A stretch of 64,000 nucleotides of DNA from Pseudomonas poae (GCF_001439785.1 NZ_JYLI01000021.1:1-64000); one strand, 5' to 3'. Shown: positions 42,251 to 51,551, numbered from the stretch's first letter. Numbers and translations: made by a program. The notes: generated by a model from the sequence alone, not told the origin.

Positions 42251-44392
42251 TTAAGCCGGAATCGCCTTGGCCTTGGCCTCACGATCCCAAACCCGATGCT
42301 CGGCAATCGCCGCAAAGAACGCCTTGAACGCCTTCGCATCCGCGCCCACGATCAGCCCCTCGTCCGCTTCCAGTCTCAGCAGATCCAGCAGTGGTTTCAC
42401 GTCATTGGCGACCGCAATCGCCTTCAGGTGCTTGTACGCCTCCAGCACATAGTGCAGCGCCACACCGTCAGTGCTCAGCGCGTCTACCGACGCTTTACCG
42501 CCCGGGATGAACACCGCGTCAAAGGCAATCGACGGCATGCCTTCCATCGACGCATCCACCGGCAGCGTCTTGCCATCCGCCGTGGTCACAGGCGCCGAGG
42601 TCGGCCCCAGCAACTTGGCGTGGGCACCTTCGGCCTCCAACGCTTTTTTCATCGCATCAATCGCTGCGCCGTCCACGCCATTGGCGGCCAGAATTGCCAC
42701 CTTGCGCGTCTTGATATCACCTGACAGCAGGTTCACCTGGCTCAAGGCCGGCGATTTTTTCACCGACGCCTCACGCACAGGCACGGTGCCTTTGGTCGGC
42801 GCAGGCAGGCCCAGGTTCTGCGCAACGCGCTTGGCCAGTTCCAGGTCGATGTTGGCGAGGATCTCGTTGACCTGACGGGCACGGATGTACTCGCGCTCGA
42901 CCTTGCCCAACTCGAAGCTGTAGGCCGCGATGATGTGCTCTTTCTCATGGTGGCTCATGCTGTTGAAAAACAGCGTGGCCTGGGAGAAATGATCGCCGAA
43001 CGACTCACTGCGCTCACGCACCTTGTTGGCGTCGACGCGCTCGTAATACGTTTCGAAACCGCCGTCAGTCGGGCCCGCCGGTGTTTCCTTCGGCCAGCCG
43101 CCGTCGATGGAGTTGGGCTCGTAGGCTGCGCGGCCTTTATCGATCACGGTGCGATGCTGCGCGTCGCGCTGGCCATTATGGAACGGCGCAACGGGACGGT
43201 TGATCGGGATCTCGTGAAAATTTGGTCCGCCCAGTCGGCTGATCTGCGTGTCCGTGTAGGAAAACAGACGGCCTTGCAGCAGCGGGTCGTTGGTGAAGTC
43301 GATACCCGGCACGATATGGCCTGGGCAGAAGGCAACCTGCTCGACCTCGGCGAAGAAGTTGTCCGGGTTGCGGTTAAGCACCATCTTGCCCAGCGGGGTG
43401 ATCGGCACCAGCTCTTCGGGGATGATCTTGGTCGGATCGAGCAGGTCGAAGTCGAAGTTATGCTCGTCTTCTTCTGCAACGATCTGCACGCCGAGTTCCC
43501 ATTCAGGGTAATCGCCGCTCTCAATCGCTTCCCACAGGTCGCGACGGTGGTAGTCGGTGTCTTTACCGGCCAGCTTCTGCGCTTCGTCCCACACCAGGGA
43601 GCAGGTGCCGACCTTTGGCCGCCAGTGAAACTTGACGAAGCTCGACTTGCCTTCGGTGTTGATCAACCGGAAGGTGTGCACGCCAAAACCCTGCATGGCA
43701 CGCAGGCTTTTTGGAATGGCACGGTCGGACATGGCCCAGATCACCATGTGCGCCGATTCCGGCTGCAACGACACGAAATCCCAGAAGGTATCGTGGGCCG
43801 AACCGCCGGTAGGAATCTCGTTATGCGGCTCAGGTTTTACGGCGTGCACAAAGTCAGGAAACTTGATCGCGTCCTGAATGAAAAACACCGGCATGTTGTT
43901 GCCCACCAGGTCGAAGTTGCCTTCCTCGGTGAAAAACTTCACGGCAAAACCACGCACGTCACGTACCGTGTCGCCGGAGCCGCGCGGGCCCTGCACGGTG
44001 GAGAAGCGCGCGAATACCGGGGTCTTGTGCTCCGGGATACGCAGGAAACCGGCCTTGCTCAACGCCGAGTGGTCTTCGTAGGTCTGGAAGTAACCATGGG
44101 CGCCGGTACCACGGGCATGCACGATGCGCTCGGGGATGCGTTCATGGTCAAAGTGCGTGATCTTTTCACGCATGATGAAGTCTTCCAGCAGCGACGGGCC
44201 ACGCGCGCCGACCTTCAGGGTGTTCTGGTTATCAGAGATCTTCACGCCCTGGTTGGTGCGCAGGGCCTGGCCGGTCGCATCGGAACGGAATTCTTCCAGC
44301 GCCTGCAGTTTGGCGTTGGTATTGCCTCGGTCCAGGGTATCAGTGCCCGCGAGTTCACTCTTCGGCGGGGTGGCTGGCTTCTTGGTACTCAT
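42251..44392 (-). CDS. katE: catalase HPII, large-subunit type
   Basis: A 713-residue monofunctional heme catalase with the ~150-residue C-terminal flavodoxin/DJ-1-like domain (GDIKTRKVAILAANGVDGAAIDAMKKALEAEGAHAKLLGP) that defines the large-subunit clade. Catalytic His92 in ERIVHARGTGAHG, Asn in FDLVGNNMPVFFIQDA, heme-Tyr region RLFSYTDTQISRLGG. It removes hydrogen peroxide in stationary phase. Start ATGAGTACC at 44392 with AAGGAG. Confidence 0.95.
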   Translation of the reverse strand: MSTKKPATPPKSELAGTDTLDRGNTNAKLQALEEFRSDATGQALRTNQGVKISDNQNTLKVGARGPSLLEDFIMREKITHFDHERIPERIVHARGTGAHGYFQTYEDHSALSKAGFLRIPEHKTPVFARFSTVQGPRGSGDTVRDVRGFAVKFFTEEGNFDLVGNNMPVFFIQDAIKFPDFVHAVKPEPHNEIPTGGSAHDTFWDFVSLQPESAHMVIWAMSDRAIPKSLRAMQGFGVHTFRLINTEGKSSFVKFHWRPKVGTCSLVWDEAQKLAGKDTDYHRRDLWEAIESGDYPEWELGVQIVAEEDEHNFDFDLLDPTKIIPEELVPITPLGKMVLNRNPDNFFAEVEQVAFCPGHIVPGIDFTNDPLLQGRLFSYTDTQISRLGGPNFHEIPINRPVAPFHNGQRDAQHRTVIDKGRAAYEPNSIDGGWPKETPAGPTDGGFETYYERVDANKVRERSESFGDHFSQATLFFNSMSHHEKEHIIAAYSFELGKVEREYIRARQVNEILANIDLELAKRVAQNLGLPAPTKGTVPVREASVKKSPALSQVNLLSGDIKTRKVAILAANGVDGAAIDAMKKALEAEGAHAKLLGPTSAPVTTADGKTLPVDASMEGMPSIAFDAVFIPGGKASVDALSTDGVALHYVLEAYKHLKAIAVANDVKPLLDLLRLEADEGLIVGADAKAFKAFFAAIAEHRVWDREAKAKAIPA

Positions 44393-44657
44393 CAGTCAAA
44401 ACTCCTTAGTCAAAGTGGCCAGAGCGGTCCCCGGCTCGTTTGAGCGAAACCCCGGACACGGCACCCGGGAGATCGAATTGCTTAGGTAGTGACTGACAGG
44501 GTTTTGAGCCGTTCCTTTTTTATGACCTTTGGTCTCGTTATTGCCAAATCGCTGAATGGATGCGAAATAAATGCTAAGAAACGCTATACGGACAGGCTAA
44601 AATGCGCGCCCGGCTAACCGCTGATCCCTTTTCCATGCGCCCCACAAGGTTCGCTAC
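44393..44657. other. divergent region katE / metN
   Basis: 265 bp, both promoters, no gene. I see no SAM riboswitch or clear met operator. Confidence 0.5.
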
Positions 44658-45665
44658 GTGATCGAGTTTCAAAACGTCCATAAAACTTACCGCGTCGCCG
44701 GTAAGGATATTCCCGCCCTGCACCCCACCAGCCTGCGCGTCGAAAATGGCCAGGTGTTCGGCCTCATTGGCCACTCGGGTGCGGGAAAAAGTACCCTGCT
44801 GCGCCTGATTAACCGCCTCGAAGAACCGAGTGGCGGGCAGATCACCGTCGACGGCGAGGAAGTCACCGCGCTGGACGCCAACGGCCTGCGCCGCTTCCGC
44901 CAACAGGTCGGGATGATTTTCCAGCACTTCAACCTACTGGCGTCCAAGACCGTCGCCGACAACGTGGCACTGCCGCTGACCCTGGCCGGCGAGTTGTCGC
45001 GCAAGGCCATCGACCTGCGCGTGGCTGAATTGCTCGCCCGCGTGGGCCTGTCGGACCACGCCAAAAAATACCCGGCGCAACTGTCCGGCGGTCAGAAACA
45101 GCGCGTCGGTATCGCCCGCGCCCTGGCGACCAAGCCGAAAATCCTGCTGTGCGACGAAGCCACCAGCGCCCTTGACCCGCAAACCACGGCGTCGGTGTTG
45201 CAATTGCTGGCCGAGATCAACCGCGAGCTGAAGCTGACCATTGTGCTGATCACCCATGAAATGGACGTGATCCGCCGCGTGTGCGACCAAGTGGCCGTGA
45301 TGGACGCCGGCGTCATCGTCGAGCAAGGCTCGGTGGCCGAGGTGTTCCTGCACCCCAAGCACCCGACCACCAAGCGTTTCGTGCAGGAAGCCGACCAGAT
45401 CGACGAAAGCGAGCAGCGCGATGATTTCGCCCACGTGCCAGGCCGCATCGTGCGCCTGACGTTCCAGGGAGAGGCGACCTACGCGCCATTGCTGGGGACC
45501 GTCGCCCGTGAAACGGGGGTGGACTACAGCATCCTCGCCGGTCGGATCGACCGCATCAAAGATATTCCCTACGGGCAACTGACCCTGGCCGTAACCGGCG
45601 GTGACATGGACGCCGCGTTTGCGCGATTTACCGCTGCCGATGTCCATATGGAGGTGCTGCGCTGA
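44658..45665 (+). CDS. metN: methionine ABC transporter ATPase MetN
   Basis: A 335-residue ABC ATPase with GTG start. Walker A GHSGAGKST, signature QLSGGQKQR, Walker B LLCDEATSALDPQ, and a C-terminal NIL/ACT-like domain (~260-335) that binds methionine and inhibits transport. TGATG overlap with metI. Confidence 0.94.
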   Translation: MIEFQNVHKTYRVAGKDIPALHPTSLRVENGQVFGLIGHSGAGKSTLLRLINRLEEPSGGQITVDGEEVTALDANGLRRFRQQVGMIFQHFNLLASKTVADNVALPLTLAGELSRKAIDLRVAELLARVGLSDHAKKYPAQLSGGQKQRVGIARALATKPKILLCDEATSALDPQTTASVLQLLAEINRELKLTIVLITHEMDVIRRVCDQVAVMDAGVIVEQGSVAEVFLHPKHPTTKRFVQEADQIDESEQRDDFAHVPGRIVRLTFQGEATYAPLLGTVARETGVDYSILAGRIDRIKDIPYGQLTLAVTGGDMDAAFARFTAADVHMEVLR

Positions 45666-46339
45666 TGGACGTACTACTGCATTACTTCGATAAGGTTGAC
45701 TGGGCTGACATATGGGTTGCCACTGGCGACACCATGCTGATGCTCAGCACCTCGCTGCTGTTCACCATACTGGTGGGCCTGCCGCTGGGCATTCTGCTGT
45801 TTCTGTTCAGCCCACGGCAGCTGCTTGAGCAAAAAGCCACCTATAGCGTGCTGGCATTTATCGTCAACGCTATACGTTCTCTGCCGTTTATCATTCTGCT
45901 GATTGTGATGATCCCGACGACGGTCTTCATCACTGGCACTTCGCTTGGCGTGGCCGGCGCGATTCCACCGCTGGTGGTAGGTGCTTCGACGTTCTTCGCG
46001 CGGCTGGTGGAAACCGCATTGCGTGAGGTGGATCGCGGCATCATCGAAGCGACCCAAGCCATGGGCGCCACCACTCGGCAGATCATCGTCAAGGCGCTTC
46101 TGCCGGAGGCAAAATCCGGCATCATTGCGGCAATCACCGTCACCGCTATCGCTCTGGTGGGTTACACCGCCATGGCAGGCGTGGTGGGCGCCGGTGGTTT
46201 GGGTGATCTGGCGATCCGTTATGGATACCAGCGTTTCCAGAACGATGTCATGGTCGTTACCGTAATCATGCTGATTGTGCTGGTACAAATTCTGCAGACC
46301 ATCGGCGACAAGCTGGTGACACACTATTCTCGAAAATAA
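45665..46339 (+). CDS. metI: methionine ABC transporter permease MetI
   Basis: A 224-residue permease with five to six TM helices and the EAA loop (EATQAMGATTRQIIVKALLPEAKSGI). Partners MetN and MetQ. 51 bp before metQ. Confidence 0.94.
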   Translation: MDVLLHYFDKVDWADIWVATGDTMLMLSTSLLFTILVGLPLGILLFLFSPRQLLEQKATYSVLAFIVNAIRSLPFIILLIVMIPTTVFITGTSLGVAGAIPPLVVGASTFFARLVETALREVDRGIIEATQAMGATTRQIIVKALLPEAKSGIIAAITVTAIALVGYTAMAGVVGAGGLGDLAIRYGYQRFQNDVMVVTVIMLIVLVQILQTIGDKLVTHYSRK

Positions 46340-46390
46340 CGGCCATTGACGGCCAGAAGCCGGCAATTAACCGAACAAGGAGCTTGCTGC

Positions 46391-47161
46391 ATGAAAAAAC
46401 TACTGGTTGCTTTCGCCGCCGTTGCGGCGTTTTCCGCCCACGCCGAAACCCTCACCGTCGCAGCCTCGCCGGTGCCGCACGCGGAAATCCTCGAGTTCGT
46501 GAAGCCTGCGCTGGCCAAAGAAGGCGTGGACCTGCAGGTCAAGGTCTTCACCGACTACGTGCAGCCCAACGTGCAGGTTGCGGAAAAACGCCTGGACGCC
46601 AACTTCTTTCAGCACCGCCCGTATCTGGATGAGTTCAACAAAGCCAAGGGCACTCACCTGGTGAGCGTCGGCGGCGTGCACCTGGAACCCCTGGGCGCGT
46701 ACTCCAGCAAGTACAAGAAGCTCGACGAGCTGCCGGACGGCGCCAACGTGGTCATCCCCAACGACGCCACCAACGGCGGCCGCGCCCTGTTGCTGCTGGC
46801 CAAAAACGGCCTGATCACCCTGAAGGACCCGACCAACATCCTGTCGACCATCAAGGACATCACCGCCAACCCGAAAAACCTGAAATTCCGCGAACTCGAA
46901 GCCGCCACCCTGCCGCGCGTGCTGACCCAGGTTGACCTGGCGCTGATCAACACCAACTACGCCCTGGAAGCCAAGCTGGATCCGTCCAAGGACGCGCTGG
47001 TGATCGAAGGCAGCGACTCGCCTTACGTGAACATCCTGGTGACCCGCGAAGACAACAAGGACTCGGACGCCGTGAAGAAACTGGTAGCCGCCTTGCATAC
47101 CCCTGAAGTGAAGCAATTCATCGAAGAGAAATACAAGGGTGCGATCAAGCCGGCGTTCTGA
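46391..47161 (+). CDS. metQ: methionine-binding protein MetQ, non-lipoprotein form
   Basis: A 256-residue NlpA-family solute-binding protein. The leader MKKLLVAFAAVAAFSAHA-ET is a signal peptidase I type with no lipobox Cys, unlike many MetQ that are lipoproteins; it is predicted to be free periplasmic. Core NVQVAEKRLDANFFQHRPYLDEF matches the family. ATG 46391 follows AAGGAG. Confidence 0.93.
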   Translation: MKKLLVAFAAVAAFSAHAETLTVAASPVPHAEILEFVKPALAKEGVDLQVKVFTDYVQPNVQVAEKRLDANFFQHRPYLDEFNKAKGTHLVSVGGVHLEPLGAYSSKYKKLDELPDGANVVIPNDATNGGRALLLLAKNGLITLKDPTNILSTIKDITANPKNLKFRELEAATLPRVLTQVDLALINTNYALEAKLDPSKDALVIEGSDSPYVNILVTREDNKDSDAVKKLVAALHTPEVKQFIEEKYKGAIKPAF

Positions 47162-47200
47162 TCCGGCCCTGAATACCCGATCTCCGGTCTGATGGAGGTC

Positions 47201-47296
47201 AAAAAGTGGGAGGGGGCTAGCTCCGATCGCAGTGTTTCAGTCAACTCATAGGTCGACTGATTCACCGCGATCGGAGCTAGCCCCCTTCCACTTTTT
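47201..47296. repeat. REPIN with GCTAGC core and T6 end
   Basis: Long arms 47201-47230 and 47267-47296 (about 29 bases, one mismatch). The core reads GGGGGCTAGCTCCGATCGC instead of the usual GGGGGCTTGCTCC. A5 before and T6 after let it act as a bidirectional terminator between metQ and the SCO gene. Confidence 0.9.
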
Positions 47297-47306
47297 TGTG
47301 CCTGCT

Positions 47307-47942
47307 TTATTTGCGCTGCAACAACCCAGGCAACTGTGCCACCAGCTTCTTGCTGTTCAACGGCGCGCGGATAAACCCGCGCTGAGTACCGTCCGGGCCG
47401 ATAATCGCGAGGTTGCCGCTGTGGTCGACGGTGTAGTTGGGCTTGCTGGTGTCAGCCGGGATGAACGGGATGCTCACGGCATTCGACAGCGTCTGCACCT
47501 CATCCACCGTCGCACCGGTCAAGCCGCGGAACTGCGGATCGAAGTAGCCCAAATACTGCTTGAGCTGCGCCGGGGTGTCGCGGTGCGGGTCGACGCTGAC
47601 CAGGATCACCTGCAACGTGTCCACAGCCTCCTTGGGCAATTCACTCTTGATCTGGCGCAACTGGGCGAGGGTGGTGGGGCAGATGTCCGGGCAGAAGGTA
47701 TAGCCGAAGAACAGCAGGCTCCACTTGCCTTTCAACGCGTTGACGAGCACCGGTTGGCCGTTCTGGTCTTGCAAGGTCACCGGCGGTAATTGGCGACTTT
47801 GCGGCAGCAGGATGATGCCCGCGTCGATCAACGCCACAGAGTCGACCTGACCCCTTCCCGAGAGCGCCTTGTTAACCATCAGGCCCAGGATCAGCGCCAC
47901 CAGAGCAATCAGCATGAAAACGGTTTTTTGAGTTCGAGTCAT
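47307..47942 (-). CDS. SCO1/SenC copper chaperone
   Basis: A 211-residue membrane-anchored thioredoxin-fold protein. One N-terminal TM (KTVFMLIALVALILGLMV) then the copper site CPDIC in FGYTFCPDICPTTLAQL and the distal His (VDHSGNLAIIGPDG). It inserts copper (CuA) into cytochrome oxidase. The ATG at 47942 was chosen; an in-frame extension to 48041 (MRHYTQLLLLLYT...) crosses the gap to ctaG and is probably not translated. No oxidase subunit genes are adjacent. Confidence 0.88.
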   Translation of the reverse strand: MTRTQKTVFMLIALVALILGLMVNKALSGRGQVDSVALIDAGIILLPQSRQLPPVTLQDQNGQPVLVNALKGKWSLLFFGYTFCPDICPTTLAQLRQIKSELPKEAVDTLQVILVSVDPHRDTPAQLKQYLGYFDPQFRGLTGATVDEVQTLSNAVSIPFIPADTSKPNYTVDHSGNLAIIGPDGTQRGFIRAPLNSKKLVAQLPGLLQRK

Positions 47943-48086
47943 AGGTTCAACAGTCGTTAATGGTTTACGAACGCGGCGATAAGCGGCAGCAACAGGTGCC
48001 GGAGTGTAAAGCAGGAGAAGCAGCTGGGTGTAATGCCGCACCAGGATACGTAGTACGTATCATGCTTCGGCATGTATCTGACTTCG

Positions 48087-48659
48087 TTATCGGGGGGCAA
48101 ACAGTAGCTGGCCGTCTCCACGCAGGGCTACGGGGGATGAAGGCGCAGTGATATCAAACAGTGTGTAAGCCAGCGTGATATGCGCCACATCCCTGGGCAT
48201 GTCGCGGTCGACGATAAACCGCACCGGCATTTCTATGCGCTCGCCGGGTTGCAGCACTTGCTGGGTGAAGCAAAAGCACTCGGTCTTGTGAAAGTACGGC
48301 GCGGCTTGCGCCGGGGAAATGCTCGGCACCGCCTGGGCGGTCATGGGTTTGTCGGTGGGATTGTAGGCCACGAACAGCATCTCGGTGACGGCGCCTGGGT
48401 GGACCACGACGTCGTCAGCCTTGGAATGGAACTCCCACACCATATTGGCGGCATTGGTGGACACAAACTGCACCCGTACCTGGCGCATCGAGTCCACGGC
48501 CTGTGATCCCTCATAGTGCCCGGTGGCCTTGTCATTGACGCCGAACACGTTGAGCAGCGCGTCGTAGATGGGCACCAAAGCGAAGCTCAACGCGAACATC
48601 GCCACCGCAAGAATCAGCAGTCGAGCGATAAACCGTTTGAGCGGAACAGATTCAGCCAT
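48087..48659 (-). CDS. ctaG: cytochrome c oxidase assembly protein CtaG/Cox11
   Basis: A 190-residue Cox11 homologue: one TM (ARLLILAVAMFALSFALVPIYDAL) and the copper-binding CFC motif in KTECFCFTQQVLQPGE. It delivers copper to the CuB centre of aa3 oxidase. ATG 48659 is preferred over a GTG at 48668. In most pseudomonads ctaG sits inside the coxBA-ctaG-coxC operon; here coxB, coxA and coxC are absent from both sides. Confidence 0.9.
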   Translation of the reverse strand: MAESVPLKRFIARLLILAVAMFALSFALVPIYDALLNVFGVNDKATGHYEGSQAVDSMRQVRVQFVSTNAANMVWEFHSKADDVVVHPGAVTEMLFVAYNPTDKPMTAQAVPSISPAQAAPYFHKTECFCFTQQVLQPGERIEMPVRFIVDRDMPRDVAHITLAYTLFDITAPSSPVALRGDGQLLFAPR

Positions 48660-48931
48660 AACACCCACCCAGTATCAGCAAGGGCAACACGATCCGGAAC
48701 ATCGTCGAGTATAGACAGCACCGGCAGCCTCGCGATGGGCACAGGAAATCAGTGAAAAACGATCAATCCCACCCAATAAAGTCAGGAGCAGAAACGTTTT
48801 TGCGACTAAAATTTGCAACTGGTTATAGCCCCTGCGCATAACCCTGAATTAATTATGACAAATGCATCTTAGGGGCTCGTATAAACGAGCTAACTTCTCC
48901 TTTTTCCTACACCTGTTTCACTGGAGCCACC
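48660..48931. other. divergent region ctaG / unknown protein
   Basis: 272 bp with no gene. A possible promoter for the + gene is TTGCAA (48814-48819) with CATAAC about 18 bases later. A short hairpin GGGGCTCG..CGAGCT lies at about 48871-48891. Confidence 0.45.
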
Positions 48932-49579
48932 ATGAATACCGCCGCATTGCGCGAGCAGATTTCCCGTGCCCATCACCACGAAGCCAGCACGGGCCAGCTG
49001 GCCCTGCAGCTGGAAAAACAATTGCCGCACCTGCACTCGGCCATTTCCCTGGCTGAAGGTGATCGCAGCGCAGTCATGACGCGTTTCGTCACCGCCTACA
49101 TTGACCTCGTCCCGGACCTGCTGGACGCCGCCAATGACGTAGCACGCGCAGCCGGTATCGAAAGCCAGATCAAACCGGTACTGAAGATTGCCGAGCATTT
49201 CTTCCTGCAGCCTCCGTCAATCCTGGCCGGGCACGAAGGCCTGGAAGGTTTGCTCGATGAGGCCTACCTGGCGCATCGCTTGGTGGAAGAAGTAAACGAT
49301 CTGTATATCAAGCATTTCGGTCAGCCATTGATTCCGGCGGATACCACCGTGGCCAACCTGATTGCCCACCAGTTGATCGGCGAAGCCTTTGCCAACCAGT
49401 TGGACGAGGCCGTGCACCTGGCCGTGGATGAAATGCTAAACGAAGAGAGTTTTGCGCTGGAATCGGTGGAGAGCTACCGGGAAAAGCTGAGAAGCCCGAA
49501 CACGGAAGCCGCGTGGAAGCGCTGGCCGTGCCTGTCGCGGCAGTTGGGCGTTGAACTGGCACTGGATCAGCCTGCCTGA
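48932..49579 (+). CDS. conserved helical protein, unknown
   Basis: A 215-residue soluble, all-alpha-looking protein with no signal or TM. It has several His/Glu positions spaced along helices (RAHHHEASTGQ, LKIAEHFF, EAYLAHRLVEEVNDLYIKHF, LIAHQLIGEAFANQLDEAVHLAVDEML). The spacing is compatible with a metal-binding or cofactor-binding helical bundle, but I cannot name a family. GGAGCC precedes the ATG. Monocistronic. Confidence 0.65.
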   Translation: MNTAALREQISRAHHHEASTGQLALQLEKQLPHLHSAISLAEGDRSAVMTRFVTAYIDLVPDLLDAANDVARAAGIESQIKPVLKIAEHFFLQPPSILAGHEGLEGLLDEAYLAHRLVEEVNDLYIKHFGQPLIPADTTVANLIAHQLIGEAFANQLDEAVHLAVDEMLNEESFALESVESYREKLRSPNTEAAWKRWPCLSRQLGVELALDQPA

Positions 49580-49703
49580 CCTCTCCAGCCAAAAGATCAA
49601 ATGTGGGCGGGAGCAAACGCCTTCTTATCAAACAAAAATAGCGTGTTGATTTTAAAGCCTGAAATTTCACCCAGCCCATGAGCTTTTTCAGTCAACCACC
49701 TCC

Positions 49704-49888
49704 CTGTGGCGAGCGGGCTTGCCCCGCGTTGGGGTGCGCAGCGCCCCCAATCCAGCAAAACGCGGTGTACCTGATACGGCTCAGCGCCTGGTTTTGCGGC
49801 TGCTGCGCAGCCCAACGCAGGACAAGCCTGCTCGCCACAGGGAGTCTTCGCTTAACTGAACGGCATTGGGGCTTGCCCGCTCGCCACA
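49704..49888 (-). repeat. composite intergenic repeat, copy B (inverted relative to copy A)
   Basis: Reverse complement of the unit at 27452-27635, aligned end to end: REP-like half at 49868-49888, linker with CGCTTAACTG at 49848-49857, and the 135-bp class element with its TGTGGCGAGC ends. Only scattered substitutions. It lies between the converging unknown gene and the SulP gene. Confidence 0.85.
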
Positions 49889-49924
49889 ACGAGCCCGCTC
49901 AACTTGGCGGAGCCTCCCTGGTGT

Positions 49925-51466
49925 TCAAGCCGGGGCGGATCCAATCCCGGTTGTAGTCCTTATCCGCCCTTCCAGACGACGCTTGAGCCCTCGCGCCTCA
50001 ATCACCAGCTTCGAGCCCTTCGCCGCATTTGCACGGCCCCATTCCTCCAGCAATTCCAGGCACGAATGGTCGATGTAGCTCAGGTTATTGAGCGGCACAT
50101 GCACGGTGGTCCCCGCCGGCACAGTCGACAGCACCTGGGTCAGCGCCGGTACCTTCAAGAAGGTCGCCGCACCGGTCAGACGCAATTCCATCTCGGCGTC
50201 CTGCGGCAGGTCGATCAGGCTGACCTTCAAGCGTGAGGCCTTGAACGCGAGCTTGAGCAACGTCAGGCCGAAGCCCACCAGCACGCCCGTCAGCAAATCG
50301 GTGAAAATGATCGCCAGGGCCGTGGCCGCGTAGGTGAACATCGGCATCCGCCCATAGCGTCCCAATGCCTTGAACGCTTTGATGTCCACCAGCTTGATCC
50401 CGGTGTACACCAGCACGCCGGCCAGGCTCGCCACCGGAATGCTTTGCAGCACGCTCGACAGCAGCAGCACGAAGCCCAGCAACCAGACACCATGGAACAT
50501 CGCCGACAGGCGCGTGGTGGCGCCGGCCTGAACGTTGGCCGAGCTGCGCACGATCACGCCGGTCATCGGCAGGGCGCCGACCAGACCGCAGAGCATGTTG
50601 CCTACACCTTGAGCAGACAATTCCTTGTCGAAGTCCGAGCGCTGCCCACTGTGCATACGGTCAACCGCAGCGGCGGACAACAGCGTTTCGGCGCTGGCGA
50701 TGAACGCCACCGCGAACGCCGCGATCAGCAACTGCGGATCGGCCAGGTTGAGCAGGTCGCTGGGCCGCAGCCAATCGATGGCGTCCGCCAGGTTTTCCGG
50801 CACTTCCACGCGCTTGACCTGCAACGCCAGCACCAGGCTGGTCACCGTCGCCAGGCCTACGCCGAGCAGGGCACCGGGCACAAAGCGCAGTGTTTGCGGG
50901 CGCAATTTGTCCCACAGGTACATCACCAGCATGGTCGACACACCCAGCAGGCCGGCCTGCCAGCCAAGGCCGCCACCCAGGGTCGGAATCGCTTCAACCA
51001 GCGCCGCCGGGAAGCCCGTGAGGTTGTCCAGACCCGAAGGCTTGGGCGCACCGTCGAGCATCACATGCACCTGCGACAGCACAATCAACACGCCGATACC
51101 CGCGAGCATGCCGTACACCACGGCCGGCGCCGTCACGCGGAACCAGCAGCCCAGGCGCAAACGCCCGGCCACCAGTTGCAGGAAGCCCGCCAGCAGTAGA
51201 ATCGGCCCGAGCATCAGCATGCCGTGCTGACGCACCAGCTCGAACACCAACACCGCAAGACCCGCTGCCGGACCGCTGACCTGCAGCGGCGACCCCGCCA
51301 GCCAGCCCACCACCAGCCCGCCGATGATCCCGGTAATCAGGCCCTTGGCCGGCGGCATGCCGGACGCAATCGCGATACCCATGCACAAGGGCAGGGCGAC
51401 CAGAAACACAACCACGGAAGCGAGCAGCTCCCGCGGCAATACAGCTTTCAATTGAGCAGCACGCAT
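49925..51466 (-). CDS. SulP-family anion transporter (probable bicarbonate)
   Basis: A 513-residue protein with about 11-12 TM helices (Sulfate_transp motif SGPAAGLAVLVFELVRQHG) and a C-terminal STAS domain (~400-505, VPAGTTVHVPLNNLSYIDHSCLELLEEWGR). SulP proteins move sulfate, bicarbonate or other anions. Pairing with a carbonic anhydrase gene 85 bp upstream strongly favours bicarbonate. ATG 51466 (MRAAQLKAVLPRELLAS) was chosen; the longer frame enters the intergenic gap. Confidence 0.88.
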   Translation of the reverse strand: MRAAQLKAVLPRELLASVVVFLVALPLCMGIAIASGMPPAKGLITGIIGGLVVGWLAGSPLQVSGPAAGLAVLVFELVRQHGMLMLGPILLLAGFLQLVAGRLRLGCWFRVTAPAVVYGMLAGIGVLIVLSQVHVMLDGAPKPSGLDNLTGFPAALVEAIPTLGGGLGWQAGLLGVSTMLVMYLWDKLRPQTLRFVPGALLGVGLATVTSLVLALQVKRVEVPENLADAIDWLRPSDLLNLADPQLLIAAFAVAFIASAETLLSAAAVDRMHSGQRSDFDKELSAQGVGNMLCGLVGALPMTGVIVRSSANVQAGATTRLSAMFHGVWLLGFVLLLSSVLQSIPVASLAGVLVYTGIKLVDIKAFKALGRYGRMPMFTYAATALAIIFTDLLTGVLVGFGLTLLKLAFKASRLKVSLIDLPQDAEMELRLTGAATFLKVPALTQVLSTVPAGTTVHVPLNNLSYIDHSCLELLEEWGRANAAKGSKLVIEARGLKRRLEGRIRTTTGIGSAPA

Positions 51467-51551
51467 GATGACTCTCCCGAGGCATTCGCCGGGCGCGGTA
51501 AAGCCTGGCTGCATCCATGGCAGCCACCGCTTTACCCGGCAGGGAAGTGTG

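Noticed and set aside
42935..44443. 502-codon + strand frame opposite katE
   Set aside because: Antisense shadow of catalase; no family-like motifs.
47943..48041. 33-codon N-terminal extension of the SCO gene
   Set aside because: The standard TM leader starts at 47942; the extension has no ribosome site and lies in the ctaG-SCO gap.
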